Below, piece after piece: positions 49,220 to 62,959 of a DNA stretch of 64,000 bases. Numbering within the stretch: position 1 is the stretch's first letter; each line of letters starts with the position of its first letter. The notes under the pieces were generated by a model that was not told the origin of the DNA, did not search any database, and worked only from the letters and a program-made list of their open reading frames with translations. Made by a program: the position numbers and the translations under genes. The DNA is from Notolepis coatsorum (lineage: Eukaryota > Chordata > Actinopteri > Aulopiformes > Paralepididae): contig OZ020585.1 of NCBI GenBank assembly GCA_963971535.1, positions 24,491,272-24,555,271 of the forward strand, in the 5' to 3' direction.

Positions 49220-51346
49220 CAGTGATGCCGGTAACGCGTTACTAAGTAATTGTAATCTGATTACTTTCCCCCGAAAATAGTAATCTAACGCGTTAATCTT
49301 TAAAAGCCAGTAATCTGATTGCAGTTACTTGTCCAAGTGGCTGTGCATTACTATTTCGTTACTATCTCATCATAAATTCATAATGCAGGCGGAATGCAGT
49401 ATTTTATTTCGTTTTCGACAGTCAAAAATACATTTTGAGCTGTTTTTCTTTTGGGAGTGACGTAGTGTGGCAGTGAAAGGGTTACACAATAATGTGTCCC
49501 GCGGGCCGCGGCGTGACTGGACACTCTGTCTGTGAGTGACTCTGCTTTGGTACAATCACATTCCCCATCCACAGTCTGCGAATCAGAGGCAGAGTAGGGC
49601 GGGTCTTCACAGCACGTCATGTGACATATGCGCCAATCGTGTGACAGCAGGGCTCCGTCGTCGGAGAATTCCACCCCAAAACGCTTGGCAAAGTCAGTCA
49701 CTACTTCACGTTCATATGCGGAGGAAACAAAATACTGTCTACCGCTAAAAACAGCACATCCAATTGCATTGAAAGCATCTGGAATCACAACACTAGCCGA
49801 CGCTTCGACTAGTAGGTACAGGAGGACTCGGAGGCCAGCCAAACAGCAAAAGAGAGAGATTGTTTCTTTCCCTTTTGATTAATGTATATTTGATGGTGGC
49901 AGAGCAAAAGCTCTTATTTGCCAGATTTACAGTTAATTTACATGTTAAAGAGAGACTGATTGTATGTTTATAGAGAGACATTTATAAAAACAATTTAATA
50001 GTTACAGTTGATATAATTGAATAGTTCAGCCTGCATTTGTTAGATGTGAATGGATACACTGGTTTTGTAAAACCACTGGCTGGCTGCTCTAATGCTGTGA
50101 GCATCATAGACTGTTGCTTTACCATACTTGATGGTACAGAAGCTGAAGCACTAGTTTAACAATTTACGTTATGTGCAGAGAAACAAGTTAACACTTTGGC
50201 TGCCATGGGTTAAATTAATGATATACCATAGATTGCCAGCGCTATTTGTCTATGGAGAAAGTCCCCTTCTTTGCAGGGCTATAACTTTTTAAATTCTATT
50301 GCTACATTGCCATTATTAGGGCCCATTCAAAGTCCTATATGTATTGTTCATTGTGTAGCAACGTTAAACTTTTTCATTCACATATTCATAGTAAAGTATG
50401 GTCTAATGTATAAGTATGTTTTCATCTCTTTCTGCAACTTTCTCCAGAACGTGATATATAGCCCCAAATGCATTATATTGATGATGAAATACAGTTTGAT
50501 GGCAATCAGCGCGATATAAAAAATTCCAACTAGACGTACTTCTAGAAGTTACTACACGTCATCTGATGTTGACCGGATGGGCGAGGGGGCGTTTATAATT
50601 CCGTGGGCAGCGTTATACCAATCATCTAATGTGGGTCAAATGTTGATAAAAGCAGTTAGTATCGAAGATGGTAACGTTACACGCTGAAACTCACCCCAGT
50701 CTCCGCGCGCCGTTGGGCGATCATCGTCGAGTAGAAATTTTATCATTATGGGATATATTATTACCCGGTCCATCTCCAGCTTGTATAATGGTATATACGT
50801 CCAAATCATGTTGTTTATCGAGTTATTGGCAATCGATCGCTATGTAGAGTGACGAGCTAGAATGCCGGAACCTATCCCGAGTGGCCGGAAGCAATACGGA
50901 CATGTAGCACAACCTCCACTGTGCTTCCTGTTAAGCGGTTGCGCGATCGGCCACCAGATGGCGCTCCTGAACCGCCAGAGAGCTCAGTGGGTCCTGCTGG
51001 TGGTTCTCAGACCAGCGGAGGGACATTATGGATCAGATCGCAGATTTTTGAAATATTGATATAAGGACGCTGTACAGCGTCCCCCGGCAACTTTAGCATC
51101 GCCAGCAATGACGCTGTAAAGCGTTTTTAGGCAGTCAAAGTGTTAGAAACAATGTATGCACTTTCAATAAAGCGTTTAAAAAAAACGGTTGGGGGAACGA
51201 CGACGACTTCGTAACCTAGTTACTTTCAAAGTAACTAAGTTACTCTGATAATCAAGTAATCAGTAAAGTAACTTGGATTACTTTTTAAAGGAGTAATCAA
51301 TAATCAGTAATCGGATTACTTTTACAAGTAATCTGTGGCATCACTG
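49220..51346. mobile_element. hAT element (2127 bp) inside the LINE
   Basis: Ends CAGTGATGCC and GGCATCACTG, flanked by an exact 8-bp target duplication GTAGCAAC (49212-49219, 51347-51354). Subterminal regions are rich in GTAATC/GATTAC motifs on both sides ('taacgcgttactaagtaat' at left; 'gtaatcggattacttttac' at right), the usual binding-site clusters of this fish hAT type. The longest frame (154 codons, reverse, 49378-49842) shows no transposase motif, so it is non-autonomous. It contains a nested TTAA element at 50192-51142. Confidence 0.9.
50192..51142. mobile_element. piggyBac-like element nested in the hAT
   Basis: Left end CACTTTGGCTGCC after TTAA (50188-50191); right end GGCAGTCAAAGTG followed by TTAG (51143-51146), a one-base variant of the target. 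Length 951 bp. The CACTTTG/CAAAGTG ends resemble those of the element at 55229-56149. No transposase frame. Confidence 0.65.
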
Positions 51347-52514
51347 GTAGCAACACAATCATCAAATTTGCTGACGACACAGTGGTGGTGGGCCTGATCT
51401 CTGCAAAGACGAGAGGGCCTACCTGGAAGATGTCAAGGTCCTGGCGGGATGGTGCCAGGAAAACAGCCTCTCCCTGAACGTCAGCAAAACAAAGGAGATG
51501 ATTGTGGACTTCAGGAGGTCGGGGGTCAAGGACTACAGCCCCCTCAGCATCGACGGGGCACCGGTTGAGAGAGTGAACAGCTTTAAGTACCTCGGAGCCT
51601 ACATATCCGAGGACTTGACATGGACCACACACATTGACAGTGTTGTGAAGAAGGCACAACAACGCCTCTACTTCCTCAGGCGCCTAAGGAAGTTCCAAGT
51701 CAGTCAGAAGATCCTTAAGAACTTCTACTCATGTACAATAGAGAGCATCCTGACTGGCAACATCACCTCCTGGTTTGGGAATAGCACTGCACAAGACCGA
51801 AGCAGACTACAAAGAGTGACACGTTCAGCCGAACGCACAATTGGAGGGGGGCTCCCCACCCTCCAGAACATTTACAACAAGCGGTGCAGGGGCAAGACTA
51901 AGAGAATCATTAAGGACTCCAGTCACCCGAACAACTGCCTCTTTGAACTGCTGCGGTCAGGCAAGCGATACCGGAGTCTCAAGGCGAGCACAGAAAGACT
52001 CAGAAGAAGCTTCTATCCCCAGGCCATCAGGCTGCTCAACGAACAATGAACGCTACACAACAACCATCAAACGCACATAGCACACACATCCACAAGCACA
52101 CACTCACTTTAAACAAACACACTGTAGCACCCACTCCCCACACTTTATATTTATTGATAAAGGATTTGCACTACAACTCGTACACCTTACTGTAAATTGT
52201 ACCTAAATTGTACCTCATCCCAGTTCTGCCTTGCACTATATAGTATTGTATATTAGTACACTGCATAGTATTGTATATTATATGGTAACTCAGTTACGTC
52301 TATTCTGCATCGAACATTGTACATATGTCTATACTGAACACTGTGACCTCATTTTCTACTTCTAATTTACATGCTATACTATGTTATTTGATACTTATCT
52401 TGTCTAGCACAGTCTCTGGAGCGTAACAGTAAGAAGCATTTTGTATAAAAGTATTCTGTACTTCTGTATGACAACTATTAAAGAAACTTGAAACTTGAAC
52501 TTGAAACTTGAAAC
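51347..52514 (+). mobile_element. CR1/Rex1-group LINE, second part and 3' end
   Basis: Resumes directly after the hAT with IIKFADDTVVVGLI (FADD at 51367-51378), the reverse transcriptase catalytic box. The frame shifts near 51400, then 51498-52046 is open with VNSFKYLGAYISEDLTW, QRLYFLRRLRKFQVS, FYSCTIESILTGNITSWF, HPNNCLFELLRSGKRYRS and FYPQAIRLLNEQ, then the stop. About 440 bases of untranslated sequence end in an (AACTTGA)n tail at about 52482-52514. Only about three frame shifts in total suggest moderate age. Confidence 0.9.
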
Positions 52515-52574
52515 ATTCGTTCTGTATTCACAACGGAGCACAATGTGCGCTGCTGTGTTTTGTACTATTTGTAC

Positions 52575-52871
52575 TAGGGATGCTCGATATTGGCTTTTTT
52601 ACCGATACCGATATTCCGATATTGTCCAACTCTTAATTTCCGATACCGATATCAACCGATATCAACCAATACCGATATATGCAGGGTTCCCCCCCCCCCT
52701 CCCAAAAACTGAATAAGTTCAGGTAACTAATAATTTCACTGGATATATATATAACAAATATTGTTATTTTTTTTTTTTTTTTTTTTACCGATACCGATAT
52801 TTTCCGATATCACATTTTACTGCCGATATCGGCCGATAATATTGGTCGGCCGATAATATCGGACATCCCTA
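52575..52871. mobile_element. short hAT element (297 bp)
   Basis: Ends TAGGGATGCTCGATATTGG and ATATCGGACATCCCTA with an exact 8-bp target duplication ATTTGTAC (52567-52574, 52872-52879). The interior is full of CCGATA/TATCGG motifs (ACCGATACCGATAT), a known composition of a common fish hAT miniature element. It inserted just beyond the LINE tail. Confidence 0.9.
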
Positions 52872-53226
52872 ATTTGTACTTTTTTAATTGCATCCAAGTA
52901 ATACTAGACCATACTGCTGGGCAACAGTCAAACTGGGACATTAAAGCTTGAGTCTCCTGTCTAATTGAGTTGAGTGTGAAAAATGTTGCACATCTTTTAA
53001 TAACAGAAATACCATTTGCCATCTTAGCAACTATCTTATTTATAGACACATCATTCATACTAAATGTAAACCTGGTTTCCTACTAAGAGAGCGGTTTGAA
53101 CCAAATATAATGCCATTTGTCTTTGAAACATTCAGGACCAATTTATTATCCCGTATCCATTCAACCGCTGAATGACACGTGTTAATTGGGCCAACATAAG
53201 GATGGGTGAAATAAATGTCTGTGGTG

Positions 53227-53381
<155 letters not shown>

Positions 53382-54473
53382 CTCTTTACCTCTGGGTATT
53401 GGACATATTCATATATTCATATTCCACCGCAATACATCTTGTTCTGCAAACAATAGGTTAAACAACGAGCAGGTGATTTAGTTGGCATCACATGTCGTGA
53501 AAATACTATGAATGAATATGACTTAGGTTTAGCATTGCAAACAAACGCACACATCCTTTCAGACGTCAACAGACAAATTCTGCTCGTTCCTACAGTAGGA
53601 TTCTCTCAAGGTGAGCAACTTTTATCTTGAGCTGCCCGTCTTTTTGTCAAGATATAGTGTCACTTTCAGTGAAGGTCTTGCAACAAGTTCAGTCGCTGTG
53701 GAACATTTGAAGTAACCTTGTCACGTTGGCGTTGACCGCTTCACATGTTTTACCAAAAGAAGACTTAAAAGCTCAATTGAAGCACAGACGTGTTTAAATG
53801 GGGATTTTTATTGCCAGTGAATTGAGCTCACCAGATGAAAAGTGTTAGGGGGAGGGGTTCCCATTTTCTCTCCATCTAGCCTCACAAAATCCACAAATAT
53901 TGGAGTAATGGAGGAATTGATTTGCCTAGCATCTGACACAGGACAATTACTCAAGGGGGGAAGGGCGCTGTGGGTTCTTGTATCACCGCTGAGCAGGGGG
54001 GAGCAGGGGGAGCAGGGGGTGGGGGGGTTAGCAGGGGGAGTGCCGTCAGGCAGCCTGTCAAATCTGCTTCCAGAGTGCTGATGTGATGCTTCTAAAAGCA
54101 GCCAGCTGGATGAGATGGCCACTCACACAGATACCTGGAGATTACCCACACACACACACACACACACACACCGTAGGTGTCTGCGCCACAATACCAACGA
54201 AGGCTGTCACTCGCGATGACATGACGGCAGAATTAAATTATGTTACACGGTCAGCCAAACACAGTGGGAGGCAGGCAGCCTGGGAGAAATGCGAGGCCCT
54301 GTGCAAGCTTTAAATGCGAGCCCCCCCCCCCCCCAAAAAAAGGTAAAAAAAAAAAATCATACAGTCAACATATTCTTAAACAATAGTGCTGCCTGAGGCT
54401 GGGCATGATACAGTCAACATATAGCAAGAGAGAGAGCGAGAGAGAGCTCCCGTTCTACAGTCAATATACAGTG

Positions 54474-54477
<4 letters not shown>
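53382..54477. other. unassigned, with small simple repeats
   Basis: GGGGAGCAG repeats at about 53994-54035, a (CA)n tract at about 54147-54171, and poly(C) then poly(A) near 54320-54355. 'catacagtcaacatat' occurs twice (about 54357 and 54408). No gene seen. Confidence 0.45.
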
Positions 54478-54559
<82 letters not shown>

Positions 54560-54590
54560 GAGAGGAGAGAGAGAGAGAGAGAGAGACATT
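54478..54590. repeat. (GA)n microsatellite
   Basis: GA repeats with GGAGA interruptions; smaller GA and GT patches continue to about 54850. Confidence 0.95.
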
Positions 54591-55228
54591 GGAAAAGATA
54601 AAATTGCTATTTGGCCCTAAACAGAGAGTACACAGTGGCAGAATACCTGAGCACTGTGACTGAAGATCCTTGACTAGGTACAGACTCAGCGAGCACAGCC
54701 TAGCCATCGAGAAAGGCCGCCATAGGCAGACTGTGTGTGTTAGAAAGAGAGAGAGAGAGAGAGAGAGCATGTGTGTTTGTGTGTTAGAGAGAGAAAGCAT
54801 GTCTGTGTGTGTGGTGTGTGTGTGTTAGAGAGAGAGCATGTATGAGAGAGATAAGCAAAGATGAGCCCCTAAAGGATATTCAACTTTTAATGGAAGAACA
54901 AAACAGAAGGAAAAGATAACTTCACAAAGGCAACATGAATATACATAGATCCAAAAGGACAAAGATCAACACTTAAATCCAAAGAGAAGAGGGTCTATAC
55001 CAGAGAAACAAAGTAGCAAGGAGCCAATGGCCGACATCAGCTAAATACGCTAACTGCAAATAGAGTAATAAATAGGCTGGCCAGGTACTGACACCAGGCC
55101 ACACACAGCTTTGGCCAATGCTACCCAAGCTACACAAACGACCAAGACAATTCACACACAGCACATGTCGTATCTCCTAATGTTGTGAAGTAACATATGT
55201 TTTGCCTGGAAAAAAACATCGTTATTAA
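54591..55228. other. unassigned sequence
   Basis: Minor GA/GT patches only. 'ctgacaccaggccacacac' at 55088 is repeated at 56805, suggesting an old duplication. Confidence 0.4.
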
Positions 55229-56149
55229 CACTTTGAGCGCCACGCCGGGTTTTCCTTTTTACCCGCTGAATGCCACCATCGGCGCCAATGTTAACGTAAT
55301 ATCGCCTAATCTATGTTTTAAATTATGGCTATGTGTCTAATCTGCCATCGCATTATCAAAGACTATTTTCCAGTCAGTGCTGTCAAGGCAGATTGGTTTT
55401 TTATCGCGTCGTTTCCGTTTCAGAGCATTAGAAAAGCCCCCGTTTTGAAATAAAAAACAGCCCATTCTGGGCATTCTATGAAAATCGTCTTTTACTGGAA
55501 TATTCCACAACGTTGATACTGTATTCGTCTGCCTTTTTATGAATAGGTTTTCAATAAACGCTAGATGATCAATATATACGTGCACGCAAGCACATTCGGG
55601 CCGCGCACGGATAATCGCCGCGTTGATTTCCTCTTGGACTTTTACAGTGAAACCGAAAGAGGACATTTCACAAAACAGCTAGAACTTCATCAAACTTACT
55701 CTGATTATCCTAACACTGATAACATAGAGTCCTTACCTGACATCAGATGGTATCCAACTGTATATTCCAATTCCTGATCACCATTCGAAAAAATCGATAG
55801 TGTATAGATCCAACGCGATACAGTAGAACTCCATGATCAGCGGGGCTCTGAGGTTCCAGAATGAACTGTGGTAAGCCCGGCTGCATCAGTGGACTGGAAA
55901 TGTGGAGTACCGGATTTTTTCCCCATTCATTTTCATTGAGTCCATTCCAAATCCCCTATGTCATCTGGGAGACGACAGGGGGCGCTTTTTTCCACAATGA
56001 TCGCCGGCGCCGCTCGGCTATACTCGGGTAGGCTCGGGTGATGCAATATGATTTCAGATAGCTAAAAAAAAATAATCCGAGAAATCTCGTGAGTGGCTTT
56101 CAACACCTATAATTAAACCTGAGTATTCTCGTATGTGGCACGGAAAGTG
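55229..56149. mobile_element. piggyBac-like element, 921 bp
   Basis: Flanked by TTAA on both sides (55225-55228, 56150-56153). Ends CACTTTGAGCGCCAC and GTGGCACGGAAAGTG form a 15-bp inverted repeat with two or three mismatches. No transposase frame. Related in its ends to the nested element at 50192-51142. Confidence 0.8.
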
Positions 56150-56394
56150 TTAACAAACATTCGGGAGGGAAGGAAGAAGAGTGGGGTAATGTCCAATGGA
56201 CATCTTACCTGGACCAAGGAACGCAGGGCGAAAGGCCGCAACACAGGTCTCCACGTTGACGAAAGGCCTCTCGCTGGCGGACAAAAATAAGCTATGGCCG
56301 GAGCCTTGTCATGGTGCAGGCCCGACTACATCTTCTGTCAAAGATGAGTCGTAGTCAGAGTGCCAGGGCCTGCTATTCTCACGGCTAATGTCAA

Positions 56395-56863
56395 TGGTCG
56401 TAGCACAAGCTAACAGCTAACTCTAGGCTAACTGCTAGCATCAAGCTAATGTTCCCAGCCGAGCGAAAACGAGCAGCTAACGTCGTAGCTAAACAGCTAA
56501 CTGGCTAACAGTTAGCTCAACCCGGCTATCGCTAACCATTAGCTAACGCAGAAGCAAGCTATGCGGCTACCACTGAAAAACTGTACAACGTGAGAAAAGC
56601 AATACAGGCCAACACTTCAGACAGCCGCTGTGTTTTCCTCTTCTCATACGAAGAGAGAAGGGAAAAAGAAGGCAATACACGTCCCACTACAGAATGTGTT
56701 TACCATAGCGGTGCCGGCAACAAGTCCCTCGCGGACTATAGCCGACTTGAGCATGGAGATATTCTCATAATGAAACACCAAGCTCACCTTCCTCGCACCA
56801 GGTGCTGACACCAGGCCACACACCGTTAGCTACTACTACAACAGCTAGTCGGCCCGTTGGCTC

Positions 56864-56897
<34 letters not shown>

Positions 56898-57170
56898 ATC
56901 CACGGCGGGAATAGAATAGAGTGCATTAAAAACTCACCAAACGTCCAAGAGGATGGAGACAACCGCGTGGAGTTGACGAAGTTCATCTGCCGAACGACCG
57001 TCCTCTTCATCTTGGCATAACAATGCTGCACGTGCTCTCTCTAGGTTAGCTAACGCTAGTTAGCCTTTAGCTAAGCTAGCTACTAGCCGACATCATCATG
57101 GCTATATCCCGACTGAACCACACGTTAGCACTCAATATTATAACATATCTAAAGCTAACTAGCTGTCCCT
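56395..57170. other. GCTAAC/GCTAGC-rich region with internal duplication
   Basis: Many copies of GCTAAC, GTTAGC and AGCTAA at about 56405-56555 and 57045-57170. Such clusters are often seen in teleost gene-proximal and untranslated regions, but no coding exon was recognised here. A segment 'catctgccgaacga' ... 'gtcctcttcatcttggc' occurs at 56984-57016 and again at 57236-57266, so part of the region is duplicated. A GA tract lies at about 56868-56894. Confidence 0.4.
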
Positions 57171-57489
57171 GTCTTTAGCCGGGATGGCTAGCCTGACTGA
57201 ACTGTCTAACATGCAACAACTTTCATCTTCAGTCCATCTGCCGAACGATGTCCTCTTCATCTTGGCTGGCATAACCTCCAATGCTGCACGCGCGAAATAG
57301 TGAGACGCTACCTTACTGTAACCCCTCCCCTCATTGAAACCAATTCTGCTGCAGAGCCTCAGAGCTGCCTCCAATAGTGTATCTGCAGAGCCGCAGAGCC
57401 AGGAACAGTCAGACACATTCTACAAACGTGTCTAATGTGAAATATATAAGCATATAAGCAAAACTAGATTTTAGGTCTGTGATGAAAAA

Positions 57490-57614
57490 GGGCCTCGCGG
57501 GAAGGGGGGCCTCGAAAAAAAAAGAAAAAAAAAAGAAAATAATAATAAATACAAAATATATAATTTTTTTATTTTTTATTTTTTTTTTGCGAGGCCCCCC
57601 TTCCCGCGAGGCCC
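57490..57614. repeat. perfect 25-bp inverted repeat with A-then-T spacer
   Basis: The left arm 57490-57514 (starting GGGCCTCGCGGGAAGG) is the exact reverse complement of the right arm 57590-57614. The 75-bp spacer begins with A-runs and ends with T-runs, so pairing can extend nearly to the centre. No target duplication is obvious, so it may be a foldback element, the collapsed ends of a DNA transposon, or a structural artefact. Confidence 0.9.
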
Positions 57615-58219
57615 TGTGCGACCGCACTGCTCGACACCCCCTGAGGCGGCCCTGGTGGGAGGGAAAGAGGTGGGGGTGGGGGCCGGGGGAGCAGGGGCCA
57701 AGTGCCGCTTATATGCCACCTGCGCGACTGCTTTTGATGTAGAATCGGTAATCTCTTTTAGACTTAAAACACAGTGCACAAATTGCATTTATGTATTCAT
57801 TTTTGATCAATGGTGGTACAGTGGGGGGGTTGCTGACGGGTGGGATAGGGCTGGCGGGGCCTCGCTGCGAGACGATCCAAGCGCTGGCGCGGCATCAAAA
57901 AGCGCATAAGTCACTGTCAAAGAGATACGACGGGGTGGAGACGCTGGCTTTAATTTGTTTACTCAGCGAAGCGTTCCGCCGGCGAGTTGGTTTCCGTGGC
58001 AGTGGAAGCCGAGGTGACCGGCCTGTGCTTGTGTACCCCTCGGATGGCGTTAGCATCTCCATACATCACATAAACGAGGAGGAGGAGATGGCGTTTTACA
58101 AATGCGATGGATAATATACAAACTTGTACTCCCCCCCCCCCCCTACCCCCAACACACCCCTGTCATAAACTGCCCAATTTGTACTTTGTTTGGTTGTCAG
58201 GCGGGCAGGTAAAGGACTA
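57615..58219. other. unassigned GC-rich sequence up to the gap
   Basis: GC-rich for this window, with CpG-containing stretches at 57830-58040 and a poly(C) run near 58129-58143. A 108-codon frame at 57791-58114 has no recognised domain. Confidence 0.4.
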
Positions 58220-58419
58220 NNNNNNNNNNNNNNNNNNNNNNNNNNNNNNNNNNNNNNNNNNNNNNNNNNNNNNNNNNNNNNNNNNNNNNNNNNNNNNNNN
58301 NNNNNNNNNNNNNNNNNNNNNNNNNNNNNNNNNNNNNNNNNNNNNNNNNNNNNNNNNNNNNNNNNNNNNNNNNNNNNNNNNNNNNNNNNNNNNNNNNNNN
58401 NNNNNNNNNNNNNNNNNNN
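58220..58419. other. assembly gap, 200 N
   Basis: Exactly 200 N, a placeholder gap of unknown true size. No duplicated flanks were seen on its two sides, unlike the gap at 17113. Confidence 1.
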
Positions 58420-58576
58420 TGTCATGTTAAAGTGGCTGCTAGTGGGTGAGCGTGTACAGTGCAGGGCTGTACGCTAAGCTTTTTCACTAGGGGCACACTT
58501 GCCCCTAAATGAGAAATTTAGGGGCAAAGAATATTTTTTAGGGGCAAATTTTTAAATAACTATTTTACCATTATAG

Positions 58577-58640
58577 TAGGGCTGGGCGATATGGCCTCTA
58601 AATGATATCGCAATATTTTGACATGCATCAAAAATGCTTG
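58577..58640. mobile_element. possible hAT left end
   Basis: TAGGGCTGGGCGATATGGCC is a typical left end of a common fish hAT miniature element, but no right end was found. Confidence 0.4.
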
Positions 58641-58871
58641 ATTTAACCCTTTGATGCATACAGTCACGCCAATATGATGATTATAATAAGTCCCTGCAAC
58701 ATATGTTTGCATTATTAAACCATGAAGATGCTTTAAAAAATAATTTAATGAAAATGTACTAAGAGTATCTACTGACACACTAATAAAAAAAATTATTTAC
58801 ATCTTAAGACAATTTATATAAAAACTCTTGGGTGCCTTTTACACAGTACTGTGTTTTCTATCCACTTTAGC

Positions 58872-58874
<3 letters not shown>

Positions 58875-58932
<58 letters not shown>
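58875..58932. repeat. (CA)n microsatellite
   Basis: About 58 bp of CA. Confidence 0.95.
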
Positions 58933-58935
<3 letters not shown>

Positions 58936-59079
58936 AACCCTTCATCCGATATGAACCGATCCCACAGCACGCTGGGCCTGGCTCAACAACTTTATGAGTG
59001 GCAAGCGACGGTGGAGTGTCATTTGTATTCATGTAGTAATCACTTTCTCCTCTCTTGGTCCTCCATCACTGACTCTCTC

Positions 59080-59240
59080 TCCATCTCTCTCTCTGTCTCT
59101 CTCTCTCTCTCCATCTCAATATCACTCCCTCATTCTATATCTCTCTCTCCATCTCAATATCACTCTCTAGCTCTCTCCATCTCTATTTCTCTCCATCTCT
59201 CCAGTCTCTCTCTCCATCACAATATCACTCACTCATTATC
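59080..59240. repeat. CT-rich imperfect repeat
   Basis: CTCTCT tracts mixed with several copies of 'ccatctcaatatcactc', giving an irregular 30-50 bp pattern. Confidence 0.7.
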
Positions 59241-59721
59241 TCTCACTGCCGGTACCAGTGCTGAGTAACTAACCTTGAAGTGTCGACCGACACAGAGCGC
59301 TGATCCAATCCAGTGACTTTAACTGATGCAGTATAGACACTTGACATGACTAAAACCATATAATTAGAAATTTCCTGGATGGCCCATGTATTTGCAGTTG
59401 TAAAGTCAATCCAAATCAGATGTGTGAATGTCAAGTGTATCGCAAGAAAGTACTCAACCTCTAGAGTCTTTAACCGCTGAAAGGTTTGTTTGCCTGAGGT
59501 CCTCATTAATAGTTTGGAGTCATCAGACCAAAAATAATTGAGATAGAATTTGTTTTTCTACATTAGAGAGATCTATTTGTCAAAGATGCAAAAATAAGAA
59601 AATATATATTTTCTTTGCTCTGAATATGATTTCTGATCTCATTATGATGCTTGTGGCTCCTAGTAACAAGATGTCAATATTGGGGAAATATTCTACTATT
59701 CCCAAAGTATTTCCTAATTAG
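59241..59721. other. unassigned sequence
   Basis: A reverse frame of 87 codons (59243-59506) has no recognised domain. Part of it resembles 41328-41372, so it may be an old repeat. Confidence 0.35.
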
Positions 59722-59943
<222 letters not shown>

Positions 59944-59978
59944 CACTGGGTAAATGTATAGGTGTGTATCCCCATTCA

Positions 59979-60746
59979 CCTCTTAAGCCCGGAGCCCTAT
60001 TTTCTGAAAATCCGAAATAATTGAAATATTATTATAGAATATAGAATAGCAGACTTATACATTACCTTATTATAGCCAATTCGCACATTTATATATATAT
60101 ATACATATATCATCTTTCAAAATGCCCAAGTTCAATTTGGATTTAGTATCACCAGGCGTGCATAAGAACAGATAATGAAATCTACTGTATGTACAGTAGC
60201 TTTTTTTTTTATCAGGGTGCCACCATTTCTTTTACTAATTTCAAATCTAATTGTTGCTACACGCAAACAATTGGGAAGAGAAACTAACTGCGCTTCAATA
60301 TATGTCAATAACGTTACGTTTTGTGGTTTATTATCCCGAGTAATAAGAGATATAAAAAAAATGCATACAGAAGTAATTTGCTTGAAACCCCATAGAGGCT
60401 TTTGGGAAGTGTCGTTTGGAAAAATTCGAAAGCTCTCGGTGTCCTCTACAAAATGGCCACAAAAAACTACAATTCACGACGTTCAAATTTTCAAAAATGG
60501 TCGACGTTCGCGAACTAAACAAGACCAAAACGAAAATGAAAATCTATCAAATAACACTTTAACCTATTGGTAAACTAACGTATTGATGATAATATACATT
60601 ATAACTGCTGTTGTGACATGGTTATGATGTTTATACTTGAATACGTTTGAAAAATAAAATGCTACTTTTGTCAAACAGTCTGGAGAGATTGATTTATGAG
60701 GTGATGTCATTTTGGAACCGGTAGCGGTCTCGTCGGGCTTAAGAGG
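59979..60746. mobile_element. piggyBac-like element, shorter relative (768 bp)
   Basis: Same ends as 29343-30338: CCTCTTAAGCCCGGAGCCC at left, CGGGCTTAAGAGG at right, the latter followed by TTAA (60747-60750); the left flank is TTCA. Inner sequences also match ('tggatttagta', 'attaccttattat'). It lacks about 230 bp corresponding to 29385-29630, the part that forms the 505-bp units elsewhere. A 132-codon frame (60175-60573) shows no domain. Confidence 0.8.
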
Positions 60747-60750
60747 TTAA

Positions 60751-61566
60751 AGGTTGAACGATATATAACTCCACTCCATGTGAGTTGGGGAAGGGAGCGA
60801 CGCGGCTGAACCCGTGAATCAATTTTATTTTACGGGAACCGTCGGCGCAGTAATATCTGTGTCTTTCACACAAGGCCGGGCGATCCCACACTATACTGTA
60901 CTCACCCATGTTCGCCCAGGAGCGAAACCTCCACCAAGCGTGGCAGGCGGCAGGTAGAAGAAAAATGATGATATCCTTTCTATCCTGGTGTAATGATGAC
61001 ATTTCGAACTCAGGACACGCCGGCGAAGAGGGGAGGGGAGAGGAGGGGAGAGGGGGTAGAGGGGGGAGAGGGGTTGCTACGGGGTGGATGGCTGTCAGGC
61101 CTGCCAGCCACCATCAGTTTGTCAAGACGGCGTCACACCGGGAGGGATGATGCCTGAAATGCCATGGGATGTCTACCGCTCACGTGCCGCAAGTCTACGT
61201 CTCTACCTGACAGCTGCCAAACGCTGCCCCTTGACCCCAGGAGGGAGGAGTCAAGAGGGGCGGAGCTGTGTGATACGGGGGGTAGGGGGGTCATGTCGAG
61301 GGCACAGGATGAAGAAGTGGCCATCTCTTGAGGGACTGACACTGAGTGACATGTGTGTGTGTGTGGGGGAGGGGGGGGGGGGTGTGTTATGTAAACTCAT
61401 GTCCTCAGGATAACACACGTACACACGTCTATCAGGACGGACAGTCTAAACAATGATGTCCATCAGAGATGAAAGGTTGAAATAGATTATGCTATGCGTA
61501 CACAAGTGACAGATTGGTGTTGGCAGGAACCTGAGTTGGGATAAACAGGCCTTTGGTGCATGCATA
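60751..61566. other. unassigned, purine-rich in part
   Basis: G/A-rich block GGGGAGGGGAGAGG-type at 61026-61075 and poly(G) with GT at 61355-61386. No gene recognised. Confidence 0.45.
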
Positions 61567-62650
<1,084 letters not shown>

Positions 62651-62685
62651 CCAATCGGAAAAATGGTACAATATGGATATAAAAG
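62651..62685 (+). promoter_or_regulatory. CCAAT and TATA promoter-like pair
   Basis: CCAAT at 62651-62655 and TATAAAAG at 62678-62685, a spacing compatible with a Pol II promoter, and an ATTAAA about 165 bases downstream (about 62849). No exon was recognised downstream. The arrangement could belong to a host gene or to a solo terminal repeat of an old retroelement; neither is demonstrated. Confidence 0.3.
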
Positions 62686-62959
62686 GGACGGTTGCCCTTT
62701 CAAGGGCCAGACTTTTTTTGAGAGATAAAGATGCTGCTGCCAGACACGGGGCACAAGCCGAACCAGATGAGATGTTTTGTTCTGTGCATATTTTAACTGA
62801 AATGGACACTTTCCACTTCAGTCTCTTCTTGTAACTAGCTTTTTCTAATTAAAAATACCTCTTTATAAATATCCTTTGTTTCCTTTCTTCTGACCAGACG
62901 ACCGGGTAAGCATGAAATGTGTTTTGCCTTGTAACTTTACCCTTTGCGTTTTGATTAAT

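Noticed and set aside
49378-49842. 154-codon reverse frame within the hAT at 49220-51346
   Set aside because: No BED finger, catalytic or dimerisation motif of hAT transposases was seen.
60175-60573. 132-codon forward frame
   Set aside because: Lies inside the piggyBac-like miniature element and has no transposase motif; probably chance.
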